Positions 57,606 to 64,000 of a stretch of 64,000 nucleotides of DNA are shown here, one piece after another (position 1 is the first letter of the stretch; each line of letters begins with the position of its first letter). The stretch comes from Archivesica marissinica (Eukaryota > Mollusca > Bivalvia > Venerida > Vesicomyidae). The notes under the pieces were generated by a model, which saw only the letters and a program-made list of their open reading frames with translations, did not search any database and was not told where the DNA came from. The stretch spans positions 12,843,584-12,907,583 of the forward strand of contig CM026398.1 in assembly GCA_014843695.1 (NCBI GenBank), read 5' to 3'. The position numbers and the translations under genes are program-made.

Positions 57606-58503
57606 ACAACAATACCTTTATTGCATTAAACATTCATACAATGTCTAGAGCAAGTACATGTATGCATGTAGGTAACGACATGGATTTACAAAAGAACATG
57701 ATGTTAATATACTCTCTGCTTATACTAATTTTAGTTTCTATATACATTTGCGAAATATATGTATTTTGCTAAATTTCTACCAATGGTTTTTGATTTTTGT
57801 GACATTAAATTAGTGAATTTATTAATAGTTGGCCATGTATAGTAATAATGTTTTAAATATTTCTGTCTAAGATCTCTAAATTTCGGACATATAAGAAGGA
57901 AATGATATTCACTTTCTATCATGTCTGTATTGCAATATATACATATTCTTTGATGTCTGGGTATGTTTTGATATCTTCCACGTTCGATAGTTAAATCATG
58001 GGATGAAGTTCGGAATTTTGTCAACGCCATTCTAAATCTGTCTTCTTTAATAAAACCTGAACGAGTGTTTAAACACGGTGTAAATATATCAGTTGTCACT
58101 ATTTATTTAGAATGTTTTATTATAACAGATGGCATTATGTACGGGACATCCTGATACAGTGCTATGTCGACTTTCGGAACAGGAATGAATTTGACTTTTT
58201 AAGAATACCTTTCTGTTCAGGAGTTTTGCAATGAAGACTGCTAAGATGAACCTCTGACATGTTGACTTGCTTCGGTTGATTGCACACCAGCTGACCCGCG
58301 ATGTCTGTAGTGCCATGTGTTTGAACCCACCATACCAACCAGTAGAGACTACAATCACAGTGCCAATGATTGTCTCCCAGCTGTAGCCCGTACTCAATAC
58401 TGTAGGCATTAAAGTTACGATATATATGGTTGAGGATGTAATCACATATTTTATTGCTCTTTGACATATTTTTACACAAATATAAATTATGACAATGAAA
58501 GAT
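36034..58503 (-). CDS. Gene model: LRR receptor tyrosine kinase, FGFR-like kinase (5' partial)
   Basis: Ten exons join in phase to give 507 residues plus stop. Order: LRR C-terminal cap with four Cys (residues 1-98), transmembrane helix (about 102-122, then RLCRRR), juxtamembrane (141-182, Tyr 147/148), kinase (about 183-475) and tail. All catalytic elements are present: GRGAFG (202-207), VAVK Lys 227, alpha-C Glu 244, HRDLAARN (Asp 339), DFG (357-359), [11 protein letters not shown] and the final Arg of HTPEHRPVF. The kinase should be active, phosphorylating tyrosines after ligand-driven dimerisation at the surface. GRLPxKWMx[11 protein letters not shown] and LVTDLDTII resemble FGFR (and RET). 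Vertebrate FGFRs have Ig domains, whereas Trk has LRRs with a different kinase. Signal peptide and LRRs must lie beyond 58503, probably outside the window. Confidence 0.88.
36321..36570 (+). mobile_element. SINE-3 copy
   Basis: tRNA-like head (gcctcagtggtcgagttgt, ctggttcgagccccactc), body cccaggaaaggtgttgtta and end gtagcgacgttaaataac. Lies in the last RTK intron, antisense to the gene. Confidence 0.8.
36571..37103. other. Intron segment, nothing recognised
   Basis: AT-rich intronic sequence of the kinase gene with no supported feature. Confidence 0.5.
37104..37393 (+). mobile_element. SINE-2 copy
   Basis: The head resembles a tRNA with a CTGGTAA anticodon loop (tagtccagtggtaacacgc, ctggactggtaatccag, caggttccatccc). 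The body is gggacgttaaaccgaggtc and gcacgtaaaagaacc; the end is gataaataaacgtaaaac. A taatgta string occurs on both sides, a possible target duplication. Confidence 0.85.
37469..37574 (-). CDS. RTK exon 9: end of kinase C-lobe
   Basis: Acceptor aatttattattacag. With the split Ile codon it reads [19 protein letters not shown] then [17 protein letters not shown], the CW...RP block of subdomain XI and the alpha-I helix. Donor CAG/GTGAAA at 37469. If the donor is skipped, 17 different residues follow to a TAA at 37415-37417. Confidence 0.92.
37700..38760 (-). pseudogene. LINE copy with catalytic core deleted
   Basis: Minus strand. It begins [18 protein letters not shown] and [14 protein letters not shown], then jumps over the YIND and FADD motifs to [14 protein letters not shown] and [14 protein letters not shown]. 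It ends with a KFSFPP-type C-terminus near 38000 and a 3' end near 37705 (gaggggttcgacattag, ggaagatagat). The internal deletion near 38600 removes the active site. The 3' end matches that of the LINE at 55797. Confidence 0.82.
38870..39062 (-). mobile_element. SINE-5 copy
   Basis: Minus strand: gacctccgtggctgcgtggt head, tcatgggaggaagctatcc body, aggtcagtggttctaccca. Same family as 47237-47480. Confidence 0.75.
39063..39332. other. Intron segment, nothing recognised
   Basis: Includes a short C-rich tract (39117-39140). No gene seen. Confidence 0.45.
39333..39643 (+). mobile_element. SINE-2 copy with duplicated box B
   Basis: Full SINE-2 with an extra copy of the ggatcgcaggttcgatcc segment (39377-39420), so box B is present twice. 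Confidence 0.85.
39644..40021. other. Intron segment, nothing recognised
   Basis: AT-rich; no supported feature. Confidence 0.45.
40022..40245 (+). mobile_element. SINE-1 copy
   Basis: Head gtcgtgatagcgcagtggtt and gagttcgaaccccgc, body ccttacgagtgtgccttta, tail gagtgattaatataagttg and acttgtttcgcaatcg. Confidence 0.9.
40274..40503 (-). mobile_element. SINE-4 copy
   Basis: Minus-strand SINE with head agcgcagtggttagcgcgc and gggttcgatcctcagac. Its tail faces the tail of the SINE-1 at 40022-40245, making an inverted repeat. Confidence 0.88.
40675..40883 (-). CDS. RTK exon 8: P+1 loop to alpha-H
   Basis: Acceptor tgtttaatttcag, donor AACAT/GTAAGT (strong). Reads [48 protein letters not shown] and [16 protein letters not shown]. 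It holds the P+1 loop, APE-equivalent SPE, the SDxWSxG alpha-F motif and a GSNPYPGIP loop typical of the FGFR/RET group. 209 nt, phase 0 in, 2 out. Confidence 0.95.
40905..41020. repeat. 28-bp array A22
   Basis: About four copies of gtgacaaaatctatctataa plus acagtat, starting about 22 nt from the acceptor of RTK exon 8 and ending at the left end of MITE-C. Confidence 0.9.
41018..41207 (+). mobile_element. MITE-C, Tc1/mariner-like ends
   Basis: 190 bp with CAGTCAAACCTGTGTTAAAG at the left and, reverse-complemented, CAGTCAATCCTGTCTATAAAG at the right; TA lies at the right border. CAGT ends and a TA target suggest a Tc1/mariner-type non-autonomous element. Confidence 0.75.
41505..42228. repeat. 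35-bp array A23
   Basis: About 20 copies of ctgtatattataaacataca plus atctatctatttaac, grading into a variant with aaaatctatatatctacac. It reaches to within about 4 nt of the donor of RTK exon 7. Confidence 0.96.
42232..42354 (-). CDS. RTK exon 7: catalytic and activation loops
   Basis: Acceptor ttctgaccttacag, donor AAG/GTTGTT (weak). 41 codons: [41 protein letters not shown]. It holds the catalytic HRDLAARN, the Mg-binding DFG and a YxxxYY activation loop. YxxxYY is the InsR/Trk arrangement, while FGFRs carry only the YY pair. Arrays flank it on both sides (35 nt and about 4 nt away). Confidence 0.96.
42389..42895. repeat. 63-bp array A24
   Basis: Eight copies of ttaatagtttccatcgggg, tatgaactatattgggcatg, gttaaagtgtgtggaggcc. 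A single dispersed copy of the same unit, within a small foldback, lies at 45342-45423. Confidence 0.95.
42896..43269. other. Intron segment, nothing recognised
   Basis: AT-rich intronic DNA; no supported feature. Confidence 0.45.
43270..43490 (-). mobile_element. SINE-3 copy
   Basis: Minus-strand match to 36321-36570: box-B-like gggttcgagccccgctc, ttacggaggttggtgcacc and cccaggaaaggtgttgtta. Sense to the kinase gene. Confidence 0.82.
43592..43800 (+). mobile_element. SINE-1 with target-site duplication
   Basis: Intact head (gtcgtgatagcgcagtggta, ggagttcgagccccgc) and tail (acttgtttcgcaatcgagc, aaaataaatttgtata). A 12-bp duplication agctacagtgtg flanks it (about 43578 and 43804), direct evidence of retroposition. 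Confidence 0.92.
43810..43995. repeat. 50-bp array A25 spanning an exon/intron junction
   Basis: Three downstream copies (periods 51, 50, 50) of the end of RTK exon 6 plus its donor. Each contains, on the minus strand, catgaag/gtaaat or cgtatgaag/gtaaat. Confidence 0.9.
43990..44189 (-). CDS. RTK exon 6: hinge, kinase insert, alpha-E
   Basis: Acceptor cgcttttgttcaaacag, donor ATGAAG/GTAAAA. Reads [66 protein letters not shown]. It covers the hinge, a short kinase insert and alpha-E. 200 nt, phase 1 in, 0 out. Flanked by two SINE-1 copies in the same orientation. Confidence 0.94.
44276..44504 (+). mobile_element. SINE-1 with target-site duplication
   Basis: Full SINE-1 (gtcgtgatagcgcagtgggt ... 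aaaataaatttgtata). The 12-bp ctagcaggtact is present on both sides (44258-44269 and about 44507-44518). Confidence 0.92.
44622..44680. repeat. (CGGA)n microsatellite
   Basis: About 13 acgg/cgga units in RTK intron 5. Confidence 0.97.
44798..44908 (-). CDS. RTK exon 5: alpha-C and beta-4/5
   Basis: Acceptor gcatgtgtattacag, donor CACG/GTAAAC. Reads [41 protein letters not shown] and GEHNNII parallel FGFR's DATEKDL...GKHKNII. Glu 244 is the expected salt-bridge partner of Lys 227. 111 nt. Confidence 0.94.
44909..45341. other. Intron segment, nothing recognised
   Basis: No supported feature. Confidence 0.45.
45342..45423. mobile_element. Small foldback, dispersed source-like copy of A24
   Basis: About 80 bp with ends cgggttaatagtctccatc and (reverse-complemented) ccggttaatagttttcc. 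The first half equals the A24 unit (catcggggtatgaactac). Confidence 0.65.
45701..45858 (-). mobile_element. SINE-4, head-truncated
   Basis: Has the shared tail (aagcaagttctaacaactt on plus) and body (cccggagaaaacccacctg). The tRNA-like head is missing beyond gcgaccatctcacat. Confidence 0.82.
46137..46281 (-). CDS. RTK exon 4: glycine loop and VAVK lysine
   Basis: Acceptor tatgtttccactacag, donor CAAAG/GTCTTC (weak). Reads [54 protein letters not shown] is the nucleotide-binding loop and the VAVK Lys 227 binds ATP phosphates. 145 nt, phase 0 in, 1 out. Confidence 0.95.
46313..46705. repeat. 31-bp array A27a
   Basis: About 12 copies of gggataactgacccctacat plus actccttaaca, starting 32 nt from the acceptor of RTK exon 4. 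Confidence 0.95.
46706..47037. repeat. 24-bp array A27b
   Basis: About 14 copies of tcagtttaccatgctagaag plus ttac, directly fused to A27a. Confidence 0.95.
47237..47480 (+). mobile_element. SINE-5 copy beside a splice donor
   Basis: gacctccgtggctgaatgg head, agaaggtcggtggttctac body, ggtgcgactttaaacacca and aacaaacta tail. It contains a short (gtcc)n insertion and ends about 16 nt from the donor of RTK exon 3. Confidence 0.75.
47497..47622 (-). CDS. RTK exon 3: juxtamembrane segment
   Basis: Acceptor ttcacgttcacag, donor CAGCTA/GTGAGT. 42 codons, phase 0 both ends: [42 protein letters not shown]. Ser/Asn-rich, with an NYY that could be a phosphorylation or docking site (inference). Confidence 0.85.
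47776..48032 (+). mobile_element. SINE-2, 5'-truncated
   Basis: Starts inside the anticodon arm (gtggactgggaatccag), keeps box B (caggttcgatccgcc) and the full body. A second, internally deleted scrap of the family (gatgggactttaaaccgag ... gataaataaac-like) lies at 48083-48150. Confidence 0.82.
48215..48388 (+). mobile_element. MITE-C copy 2
   Basis: 174 bp with CAGTCAAACCTGTGTTA at the left and (reverse-complemented) CAGTTTAACCTGTGTTA at the right, bounded by TA on both sides. The interior contains ttaagcagc and gcagccac strings. Confidence 0.8.
48597..51880. repeat. Minisatellite A28, 51-bp unit, interrupted by gap
   Basis: About 45 visible copies of ggtacggacatggccggctt, gaccagtctctagcactagg, cagaacaacaa. 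Open in both strands because 51 is a multiple of 3. The true length is unknown because of the internal 1000-N gap. Confidence 0.97.
49262..50261. other. Assembly gap, exactly 1000 N
   Basis: Lies inside array A28, with the same 51-bp unit on both sides. Confidence 0.99.
52070..52597 (-). mobile_element. MITE-B copy 2 (inverted)
   Basis: 528 bp, TTAA at both ends, termini TTAAAGCGAAATTACACCG and (reverse-complemented) TTAAAGCGACACTACATCAG. Inverted relative to 25610-26087. Confidence 0.82.
52724..53001 (+). mobile_element. SINE-2 copy
   Basis: Full-length: tagtccagtggtaacacgc, caggttcgatcccccgtc, gggacgttaaaccgaggtc, gataaataaacgtaaa. Confidence 0.9.
53526..53650 (-). CDS. RTK exon 2: transmembrane helix
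   Basis: Acceptor gttatatgtttttcag, donor TTAAAT/GTAAGC. With one base carried over it reads [16 protein letters not shown] then [16 protein letters not shown]. Residues about 102-122 form one helix followed by a basic stop-transfer. 125 nt, phase 1 in, 0 out, fitting exons 1 and 3. Confidence 0.9.
53692..53748. repeat. Imperfect trinucleotide tract
   Basis: (acg)n grading into (ata)n just 5' of RTK exon 2 on the minus strand. Confidence 0.85.
53749..53909 (-). mobile_element. SINE-1, internally shortened
   Basis: Minus-strand SINE-1: box B agttcgagccccgctg, head cgtgattgctcagtggta, tail reduced to a few bases before aaatttgtata. Confidence 0.85.
54219..54444 (-). mobile_element. SINE-4 copy
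   Basis: Minus-strand SINE: gggttcgatcctcggac box B, gtgggttttctccgggtac body, acttgcttcgcagtcg and taaaataaataaa tail. Confidence 0.87.
54445..55796. other. Intron segment with one hairpin
   Basis: Large RTK intron. A gggcgaagtgg ... ccacttcgcc stem-loop lies at about 54498-54534. Nothing else is recognised. Confidence 0.5.
55797..56998 (+). mobile_element. 5'-truncated LINE with intact RT palm and thumb
   Basis: One frame is open from about 55797 to TAA at 56838-56840: [54 protein letters not shown] (FADD at 56028-56039), [79 protein letters not shown]. Fingers and endonuclease are absent, so it cannot move itself. The 3' UTR ends in ggaagatagatagatag. Jockey/CR1-like by motif. Confidence 0.9.
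56999..57578. other. Intron segment, nothing recognised
   Basis: No supported feature. Confidence 0.45.
57579..57612. repeat. (ACA)n tract, LINE tail
   Basis: On the minus strand this is a (TTG)n tail at the 3' end of the LINE remnant that follows. Confidence 0.9.
57613..58105 (-). pseudogene. LINE C-terminal Zn-knuckle-like fragment
   Basis: Minus frame: [66 protein letters not shown]. The pattern H...R-x-C-x-x-C...E-x-H-F-x-x-x-C-P is the C-terminal region common in molluscan and other invertebrate LINE RTs. Followed by caataaaggtatt and (TTG)n. Different family from 55797. Confidence 0.72.
58209..58503 (-). CDS. RTK exon 1 in window: LRR C-terminal cap
   Basis: Acceptor tttgctttttgatattcag, donor CAGAAAG/GTATTC. 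98 codons plus 1 base. After [15 protein letters not shown] and [14 protein letters not shown] it reads [17 protein letters not shown], then [14 protein letters not shown] and [15 protein letters not shown]. The N-x-W-x-C-D-C start, W pair and four Cys (49, 51, 74, 92) are the LRRCT signature. Phase 1 out joins TM exon 53526-53650 exactly. No further LRR exon is visible upstream before the 44-bp array. Confidence 0.85.
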
Positions 58504-58702
58504 CTGAATATCAAAAAGCAAACGGGTTGGACACAAGTTCTTGCAACATTAGATATTGTCCTGCCCTAGAATATGGTTGAATATTCAATGTAGTAAATAT
58601 TTATTAAACTTTTTACACACACTTACATAACACACAAGCAAACAGACTACATCATTCAGGATTGAGTCAAACGCTTTCACGTCGAAGACTCCAGGGCCCG
58701 AG

Positions 58703-58821
58703 GTTATAAAAAATTTCTCAGATCTCAAACTCGAGCTCAAGAATTTGATTGGTTACTTGCTCTTGGCTCAACCAATCAGAAGCTTGAGACTGAGTTTGAT
58801 ATTGGAGACAAGTTTTATAAC
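58703..58821. mobile_element. Foldback/MITE with about 50-bp inverted arms
   Basis: Left arm gttataaaaaatttctcag...tttgattggtt and right arm (reverse-complemented) gttataaaacttgtctcc...ttctgattggtt are similar along about 50 bp. A CCAAT box points outward from each arm. Confidence 0.72.
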
Positions 58822-59032
58822 ATCCAAGCCTGAACTCTGAAATCCCTATGATGCACAGCATACTCTTTAAGCTTAAATGTTCTTATTTCCTATTGTCCGT
58901 TTAGAACAATGCAACACGTATATGATAGAATGCGATATTGGTGATCTTTAAAATTGGGAAATAATGTTAACGTTTGATAGCAGGAATATGGCTTAATGCA
59001 TTCTTTGGCCAATCCAGAATGCATATATAGCA

Positions 59033-59222
59033 GTGGAAGTTGCGACAGCGCATGTGCGAACGCCCGAAGTTCGAGCCCAGCTGTAGCCGTTTTGTTACGA
59101 TTGAGCCCTTAAGTAAAGCATTTAAATCCCACGTTGCCTCTTCTCTCTCCCTCGTGGAGATGGATTACATATGGAATGAGGTCTCGAGAGTAATTAATAT
59201 AATAGCTAAAATAAATGTGTAG
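59033..59222 (+). mobile_element. SINE-1, degraded
   Basis: Deleted head (cgacagcgcatgtgcgaac), box B agttcgagcccagctg, body tcccacgttgcctcttctc, shortened tail. Confidence 0.8.
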
Positions 59223-59757
59223 AAACTATAAATAGTAAGTAGTTTTAAAGCAGAGAATGATTGATTGCTATATATGGTGCACATATATTTAAAATAATAA
59301 AGTTCTTAATATTTTAAGTAAACATGCAAAAGGCAAATATTTGCATAGTCGATAATCTTACAAATAATGTTTCAAAACAAATTAGACGTAAAATAACACA
59401 AATTCGAGTATATGTTTATAAAGTTTTAATAGTAAACAGGAAGGTAAGGAAGCGATAGGTTTTGTACATAAAATAGAAAGTGTGCACTTTGCCTATCAGG
59501 AAATAAAGTCGATGAATTTCATTTTATTTTCAAATGCAATATATATGCCAATTTAAGGCAAACTTAACATAAATTATCGTGTTAGTCCGAGTATGCTAAA
59601 ATTGGTTGCAATGCTCAATATTTGTAATAACACTATTTGAACCATGCTTAATACATATATTGGATTTTCTCTTAACAGGAAGGAAGGCTGTGTTAGCTGA
59701 ATAACATTAAGATACTATAGGTATAACATTTGGATTGGAATATTATATTATACATGA
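59223..59757. other. AT-rich segment, nothing recognised
   Basis: Searched on the minus strand for LRR exons of the kinase gene; none seen. Confidence 0.5.
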
Positions 59758-62700
59758 CTTCAGATGTGGAGAGAGGTAAAGCAATAGGGTCGGTCTTGTG
59801 ACTTCACATGTAGAGAGAGGTAAAGCAGTAGGGTCGGTCTTGTGACTTCACATGTAGAGAGAGGTGAAGCAGTATGATCGGTCTTGTGACTTCAGATGTG
59901 GAGAAAGGTAAAGCAGTATGATCGGTCTTGTGACTTCAGATGTAGAGAGAGGTAAAGCAGTAGGATCGGTCTTGTGACTTCACATGTGGAGAGAGGTAAA
60001 GCAGTAGGATCGGTCTTGTGACTTCAGATGTGGAGAGAGGTAAAGCAGTAGGACCGGTTTTGTGACTTCAGATGTAGAGAGAGGTAAAGCAGTAGGATCG
60101 GTCTTGTGACTTCAGATGTAGAGAGGTAAAGCAGTAGGATCGGTCTTGTGACTTCAGATGTAGAGAGAGGTAAAGCAGTAGGATCGGTCTTGTGACTTCA
60201 GATGTAGAGAGAGGTAAAGCAGTAGGATCGGTCTTGTGACTTCACATGTGGAGAGAGGTAAAGCAGTAGGATCGGTCTTGTGACTTCAGATGTGGAGAGA
60301 GGTAAAGCAGTAGGATCGGTCTTGTGACTTCACATGTAGAGAGAGGTAAAGCAGTAGGGTCGGTCTTGTGACTTCACATGTAGAGAGAGGTAAAGCAGTA
60401 GGATCGGTCTTGTGACTTCGCATGTAGAGAGAGAGAGAGAAAGCAGTAGGATCGGTCTTGTGACTTCAGATGTAGAGATAGGTAAAGCAGTAGGATCGGC
60501 CTTGTGACTTCAGATGTAGAGAGAGGTAAAGCAGTAGGATCGGTCTTGTGACTTCAGATGTAGAGAGAGGTAAAGCAGTAGGATCGTTCTTGTGACTTCA
60601 GATGTAGAGAGAGGTAAAGCAGTAGGGTCGGTCTTGTGACTTCAGATGTAGAGAGAGGTAATGCAGTAGGATCGGTCTTGTGACTTCAGATGTAGAGAGA
60701 GGTAAAGCAGTAGGATCGGTCTTGTGACTTCAGAAGTAGAGAGAGGTAAAGCAGTAGGATCGGTCTTGTGACTTCAGAAGTAGAGAGAGGTAAAGCAGTA
60801 GGATCGGTCTTGTGACTTCACATGTGGAGAGAGGTAAAGCAGTAGGACCGGTCTTGTGACTTCAGATGTAGAGAGAGGTAAAGCAGTAGGGTCGGGTCGG
60901 TCTTGTGACTTCAGATGTGGAGAGAGGTAAAGCAGTAGGATCGGTCTTGTGACCTCAGATGTAGAGAGGTAAAGCAGTAGGATCGGTCTTGTGACTTCAG
61001 ATGTAGAGAGAGGTAAAGCAGTAGGATCGGTCTTGTGACTTCAGATGTAGAGAGAGGTAAAGCAGTAGGATCGGTCTTGTGACTTCAGATGTGGAGAGAG
61101 GTAAAGCAGTAGGATCGGTCTTGTGACTTCAGATGTAGAGAGAGGTAAAGCAGTAGGGTCGGTCTTGTGACTTCACATGTAGAGAGAGGTAAAGCAGTAG
61201 GATCGGTCTTGTGACTTCGCATGTAGAGAGAGGTAAAACAGTAGGATCGGTCTTGTGACTTCAGATGTGGAGAGAGGTAAAGCAGTAGGATCGGTCTTGT
61301 GACTTCAGATGTAGAGAGAGGTAAAACAGTAGGATCGGTCTTGTGACTTCAGAAGTAGAGAGAGGTAAAGCAGTAGGATCGGTCTTGTGACTTCAGAAGT
61401 AGAGAGAGGTAAAGCAGTAGGATCGGTCTTGTGACTTCACATGTGGAGAGAGGTAAAGCAGTAGGACCGGTCTTGTGACTTCAGATGTAGAGAGAGGTAA
61501 AGCAGTAGGGTCGGTCTTGTGACTTCAGATGTGGAGAGAGGTAAAGCAGTAGGATCGGTCTTGTGACTTCACATGTAGAGAGAGGTAAAGCAGTAGGGTC
61601 GGTCTTGTGACTTCACATGTAGAGAGAGGTAAAGCAGTAGGATCGGTCTTGTGACTTCGCATGTAGAGAGAGAGAAAGCAGTAGGATCGGTCTTGTGACT
61701 TCAGATGTAGAGAGAGGTAAAGCAGTAGGATCGGCCTTGTGACTTCAGATGTAGAGAGAGGTAAAGCAGTAGGATCGGTCTTGTGACTTCAGATGTAGAG
61801 AGAGGTAAAGCAGTAGGATCGTTCTTGTGACTTCAGATGTAGAGAGAGGTAAAGCAGTAGGGTCGGTCTTGTGACTTCAGATGTAGAGAGAGGTAAAGCA
61901 GTAGGATCGGTCGTGTGACTTCAGATGTAGAGAGAGGTAAAGCAGTAGGATCGGTCTTGTGACTTCAGATGTAGAGAGAGGTAAAGCAGTAGGATCGGTC
62001 TTGTGACTTCAGAAGTAGAGAGAGGTAAAACAGTAGGATCGGTCTTATGACTTCAGAAGTAGAGAGAGGTAAAGCAGTAGGATCGGTCTTGTGACTTCAC
62101 ATGTAGAGAGAGGTAAAGCAGTAGGACCGGTCTTGTGACTTCAGATGTAGAGAGAGGTAAAGCAGTAGGGTCGGTCTTGTGACTTCAGATGTAGAGAGGT
62201 AAAGCAGTAGGATCGGTCTTGTGACTTCAGATGTAGAGAGGTAAAGCAGTAGGATCGGTCTTGTGACTTCAGATGTAGAGAGAGGTAAAGCAGTAGGATC
62301 GGTCTTGTGACTTCACATGTGGAGAGAGGTAAAGCAGTAGGATCGGTCTTGTGACTTCAGATGTGGAGAGAGGTAAAGCAGTAGGATCGGTCCTGTGACT
62401 TCAGATGTAGAGAGAGGTAAAGCAGTAGGGTCGGTCTTGTGACTTCACATGTAGAGAGAGGTAAAGCAGTAGGATCGGTCTTGTGACTTCGCATGTAGAG
62501 AGAGGTAAAACAGTAGGATCGGTCTTGTGACTTCAGATGTGGAGAGAGGTAAAGCAGTAGGATCGGTCTTGTGACTTCAGAAGTAGAGAGAGGTAAAGCA
62601 GTAGGATCGGTCTTGTGACTTCAGAAGTAGAGAGAGGTAAAGCAGTAGGATCGGTCTTGTGACTTCACATGTGGAGAGAGGTAAAGCAGTAGGACCGGTC

Positions 62701-64000
62701 TTGTGACTTCAGATGTAGAGAGAGGTAAAGCAGTAGGGTCGGTCTTGTGACTTCAGATGTGGAGAGAGGTAAAGCAGTAGGATCGGTCTTGTGACTTCAG
62801 ATGTAGAGAGGTAAAGCAGTAGGATCGGTCTTGTGACTTCAGATGTAGAGAGAGGTAAAGCAGTAGGATCGGTCTTGTGACTTCAGATGTAGAGAGAGGT
62901 AAAGCAGTAGGATCGGTCTTGTGACTTCAGATGTGGAGAGAGGTAAAGCAGTAGGATCGGTCTTGTGACTTCAGATGTAGAGAGAGGTAAAGCAGTAGGG
63001 TCGGTCTTGTGACTTCACATGTAGAGCGAGGTAAAGCAGTAGGATCGGTCTTGTGACTTCAGATGTAGAGAGAGGTAAAGCAGTAGGATCGGTCTTGTGA
63101 CTTCAGATGTAGAGAGAGGTAAAGCAGTAGGATCGGTCTTGTGACTTCAGATGTAGAGAGAGGTAAAGCAGTAGGATCGGCCTTGTGACTTCAGATGTAG
63201 AGAGAGGTAAAGCAGTAGGATCTGTCTTGTGACTTCAGATGTAGAGAGAGGTAAAGCAGTAGGATCGTTCTTGTGACTTCAGATGTAGAGAGAGGTAAAG
63301 CAGTAGGGTCGGTCTTGTGACTTCAGATGTAGAGAGAGGTAAAGCAGTAGGATCGTTCTTGTGACTTCAGAAGTAGAGAGAGGTAAAGCAGTAGGATCGG
63401 TCTTGTGACTTCAGAAGTAGAGAGAGGTAAAGCAGTAGGATCGGTCTTGTGACTTCAGAAGTAGAGAGAGGTAAAGCAGTAGGATCGGTCTTGTGACTTC
63501 ACATGTGGAGAGAGGTAAAGCAGTAGGACCGGTCTTGTGACTTCACATGTTGAGAGAGGTAAAGCAGTAGGATCGGTCTTGTGACTTCAGATGTAGAGAG
63601 AGGTAAGGCAGTAGGATCGGTCTTGTGACTTCAGATGTAGAGAGAGGTAAAGCAGTAGGATCGGTCTTGTGACTTCAGATGTAGAGAGAGGTAAAGCAGT
63701 AGGACCGGTCTTGTGACTTCAGATGTAGAGAGAGGTAAAGCAGTAGGACCGGTCTTGTGACTTCAGATGTAGAGAGAGGTAAAGCAGTAGGACCGGTCTT
63801 GTGACTTCAGATGTAGAGAGAGGTAAAGCAGTAGGACCGGTCTTGTGACTTCACATGTAGAGAGAGGTAAAGCAGTAGGACCGGTCTTGTGACTTCAGAT
63901 GTAGAGAGAGGTAAAGCAGTAGGATCGGTCTTGTGACTTCACATGTGGGGAGAGGTAAAGCAGTAGGATCGGTCTTGTGACATCACATGTGGAGAGAGGT
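59758..64000. repeat. Minisatellite A29, 44-bp unit, runs off window
   Basis: About 96 copies of gtgacttcagatgtagagag, aggtaaagcagtaggatcgg, tctt. Marker variants recur about 1.24 kb apart, so there is higher-order structure. The array continues past the end. Confidence 0.97.

Noticed and set aside
58107..58514. Alternative minus frame of 135 codons overlapping the LRRCT exon
   Set aside because: It is the shifted frame; the LRRCT cysteine pattern and splice phase support the other frame.

Overview
This is eukaryotic nuclear DNA with spliced genes, tRNA-derived SINEs, non-LTR retrotransposon debris and TTAA-flanked MITEs. The repeat content and a receptor tyrosine kinase of metazoan type suggest a lophotrochozoan, most likely a bivalve mollusc; this is inference, not proof. 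More than half of the window is minisatellite. There are two assembly gaps of exactly 1000 N (34685-34684+1000 and 49262-50261). Almost all long open frames are tandem repeats whose period is a multiple of three, and I do not call them genes.

Two genes can be assembled exon by exon with matching splice phases. The first, on the minus strand (58503 down to 36034, ten exons, 5' end outside the window), encodes a leucine-rich-repeat C-terminal cap, one transmembrane helix, a juxtamembrane segment, a complete FGFR-like tyrosine kinase domain and a short acidic tail. In-window coding length is 1524 nt, 507 residues plus stop. The second, on the plus strand (12346 to at least 32986, six exons found, 3' end not settled), encodes a signal peptide, a tiny ectodomain of about 25 residues, one transmembrane helix and a cytoplasmic coiled coil. 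The two genes converge.

Layout: 1-6102 and 6241-10075 are two large arrays. 10.1-14.9 kb holds decayed LINE ORF1/RT pieces and the first exon of the plus-strand gene. 15-34.3 kb holds the rest of that gene, with introns swollen by about twenty arrays; one of these (28.8-32.6 kb) has grown inside a piggyBac-type MITE. 34.7-36 kb is a gap and array. 36-58.5 kb is the kinase gene, with introns full of SINEs, MITEs, LINE fragments and arrays. 59.76-64 kb is a 44-bp array that runs off the end.

The main points of interest are the LRR plus FGFR-like kinase architecture, arrays that abut splice sites in both genes, a duplicated exon/intron junction that supplies decoy donors in the kinase, and three cases where a minisatellite is visibly amplified from the end or body of a MITE.
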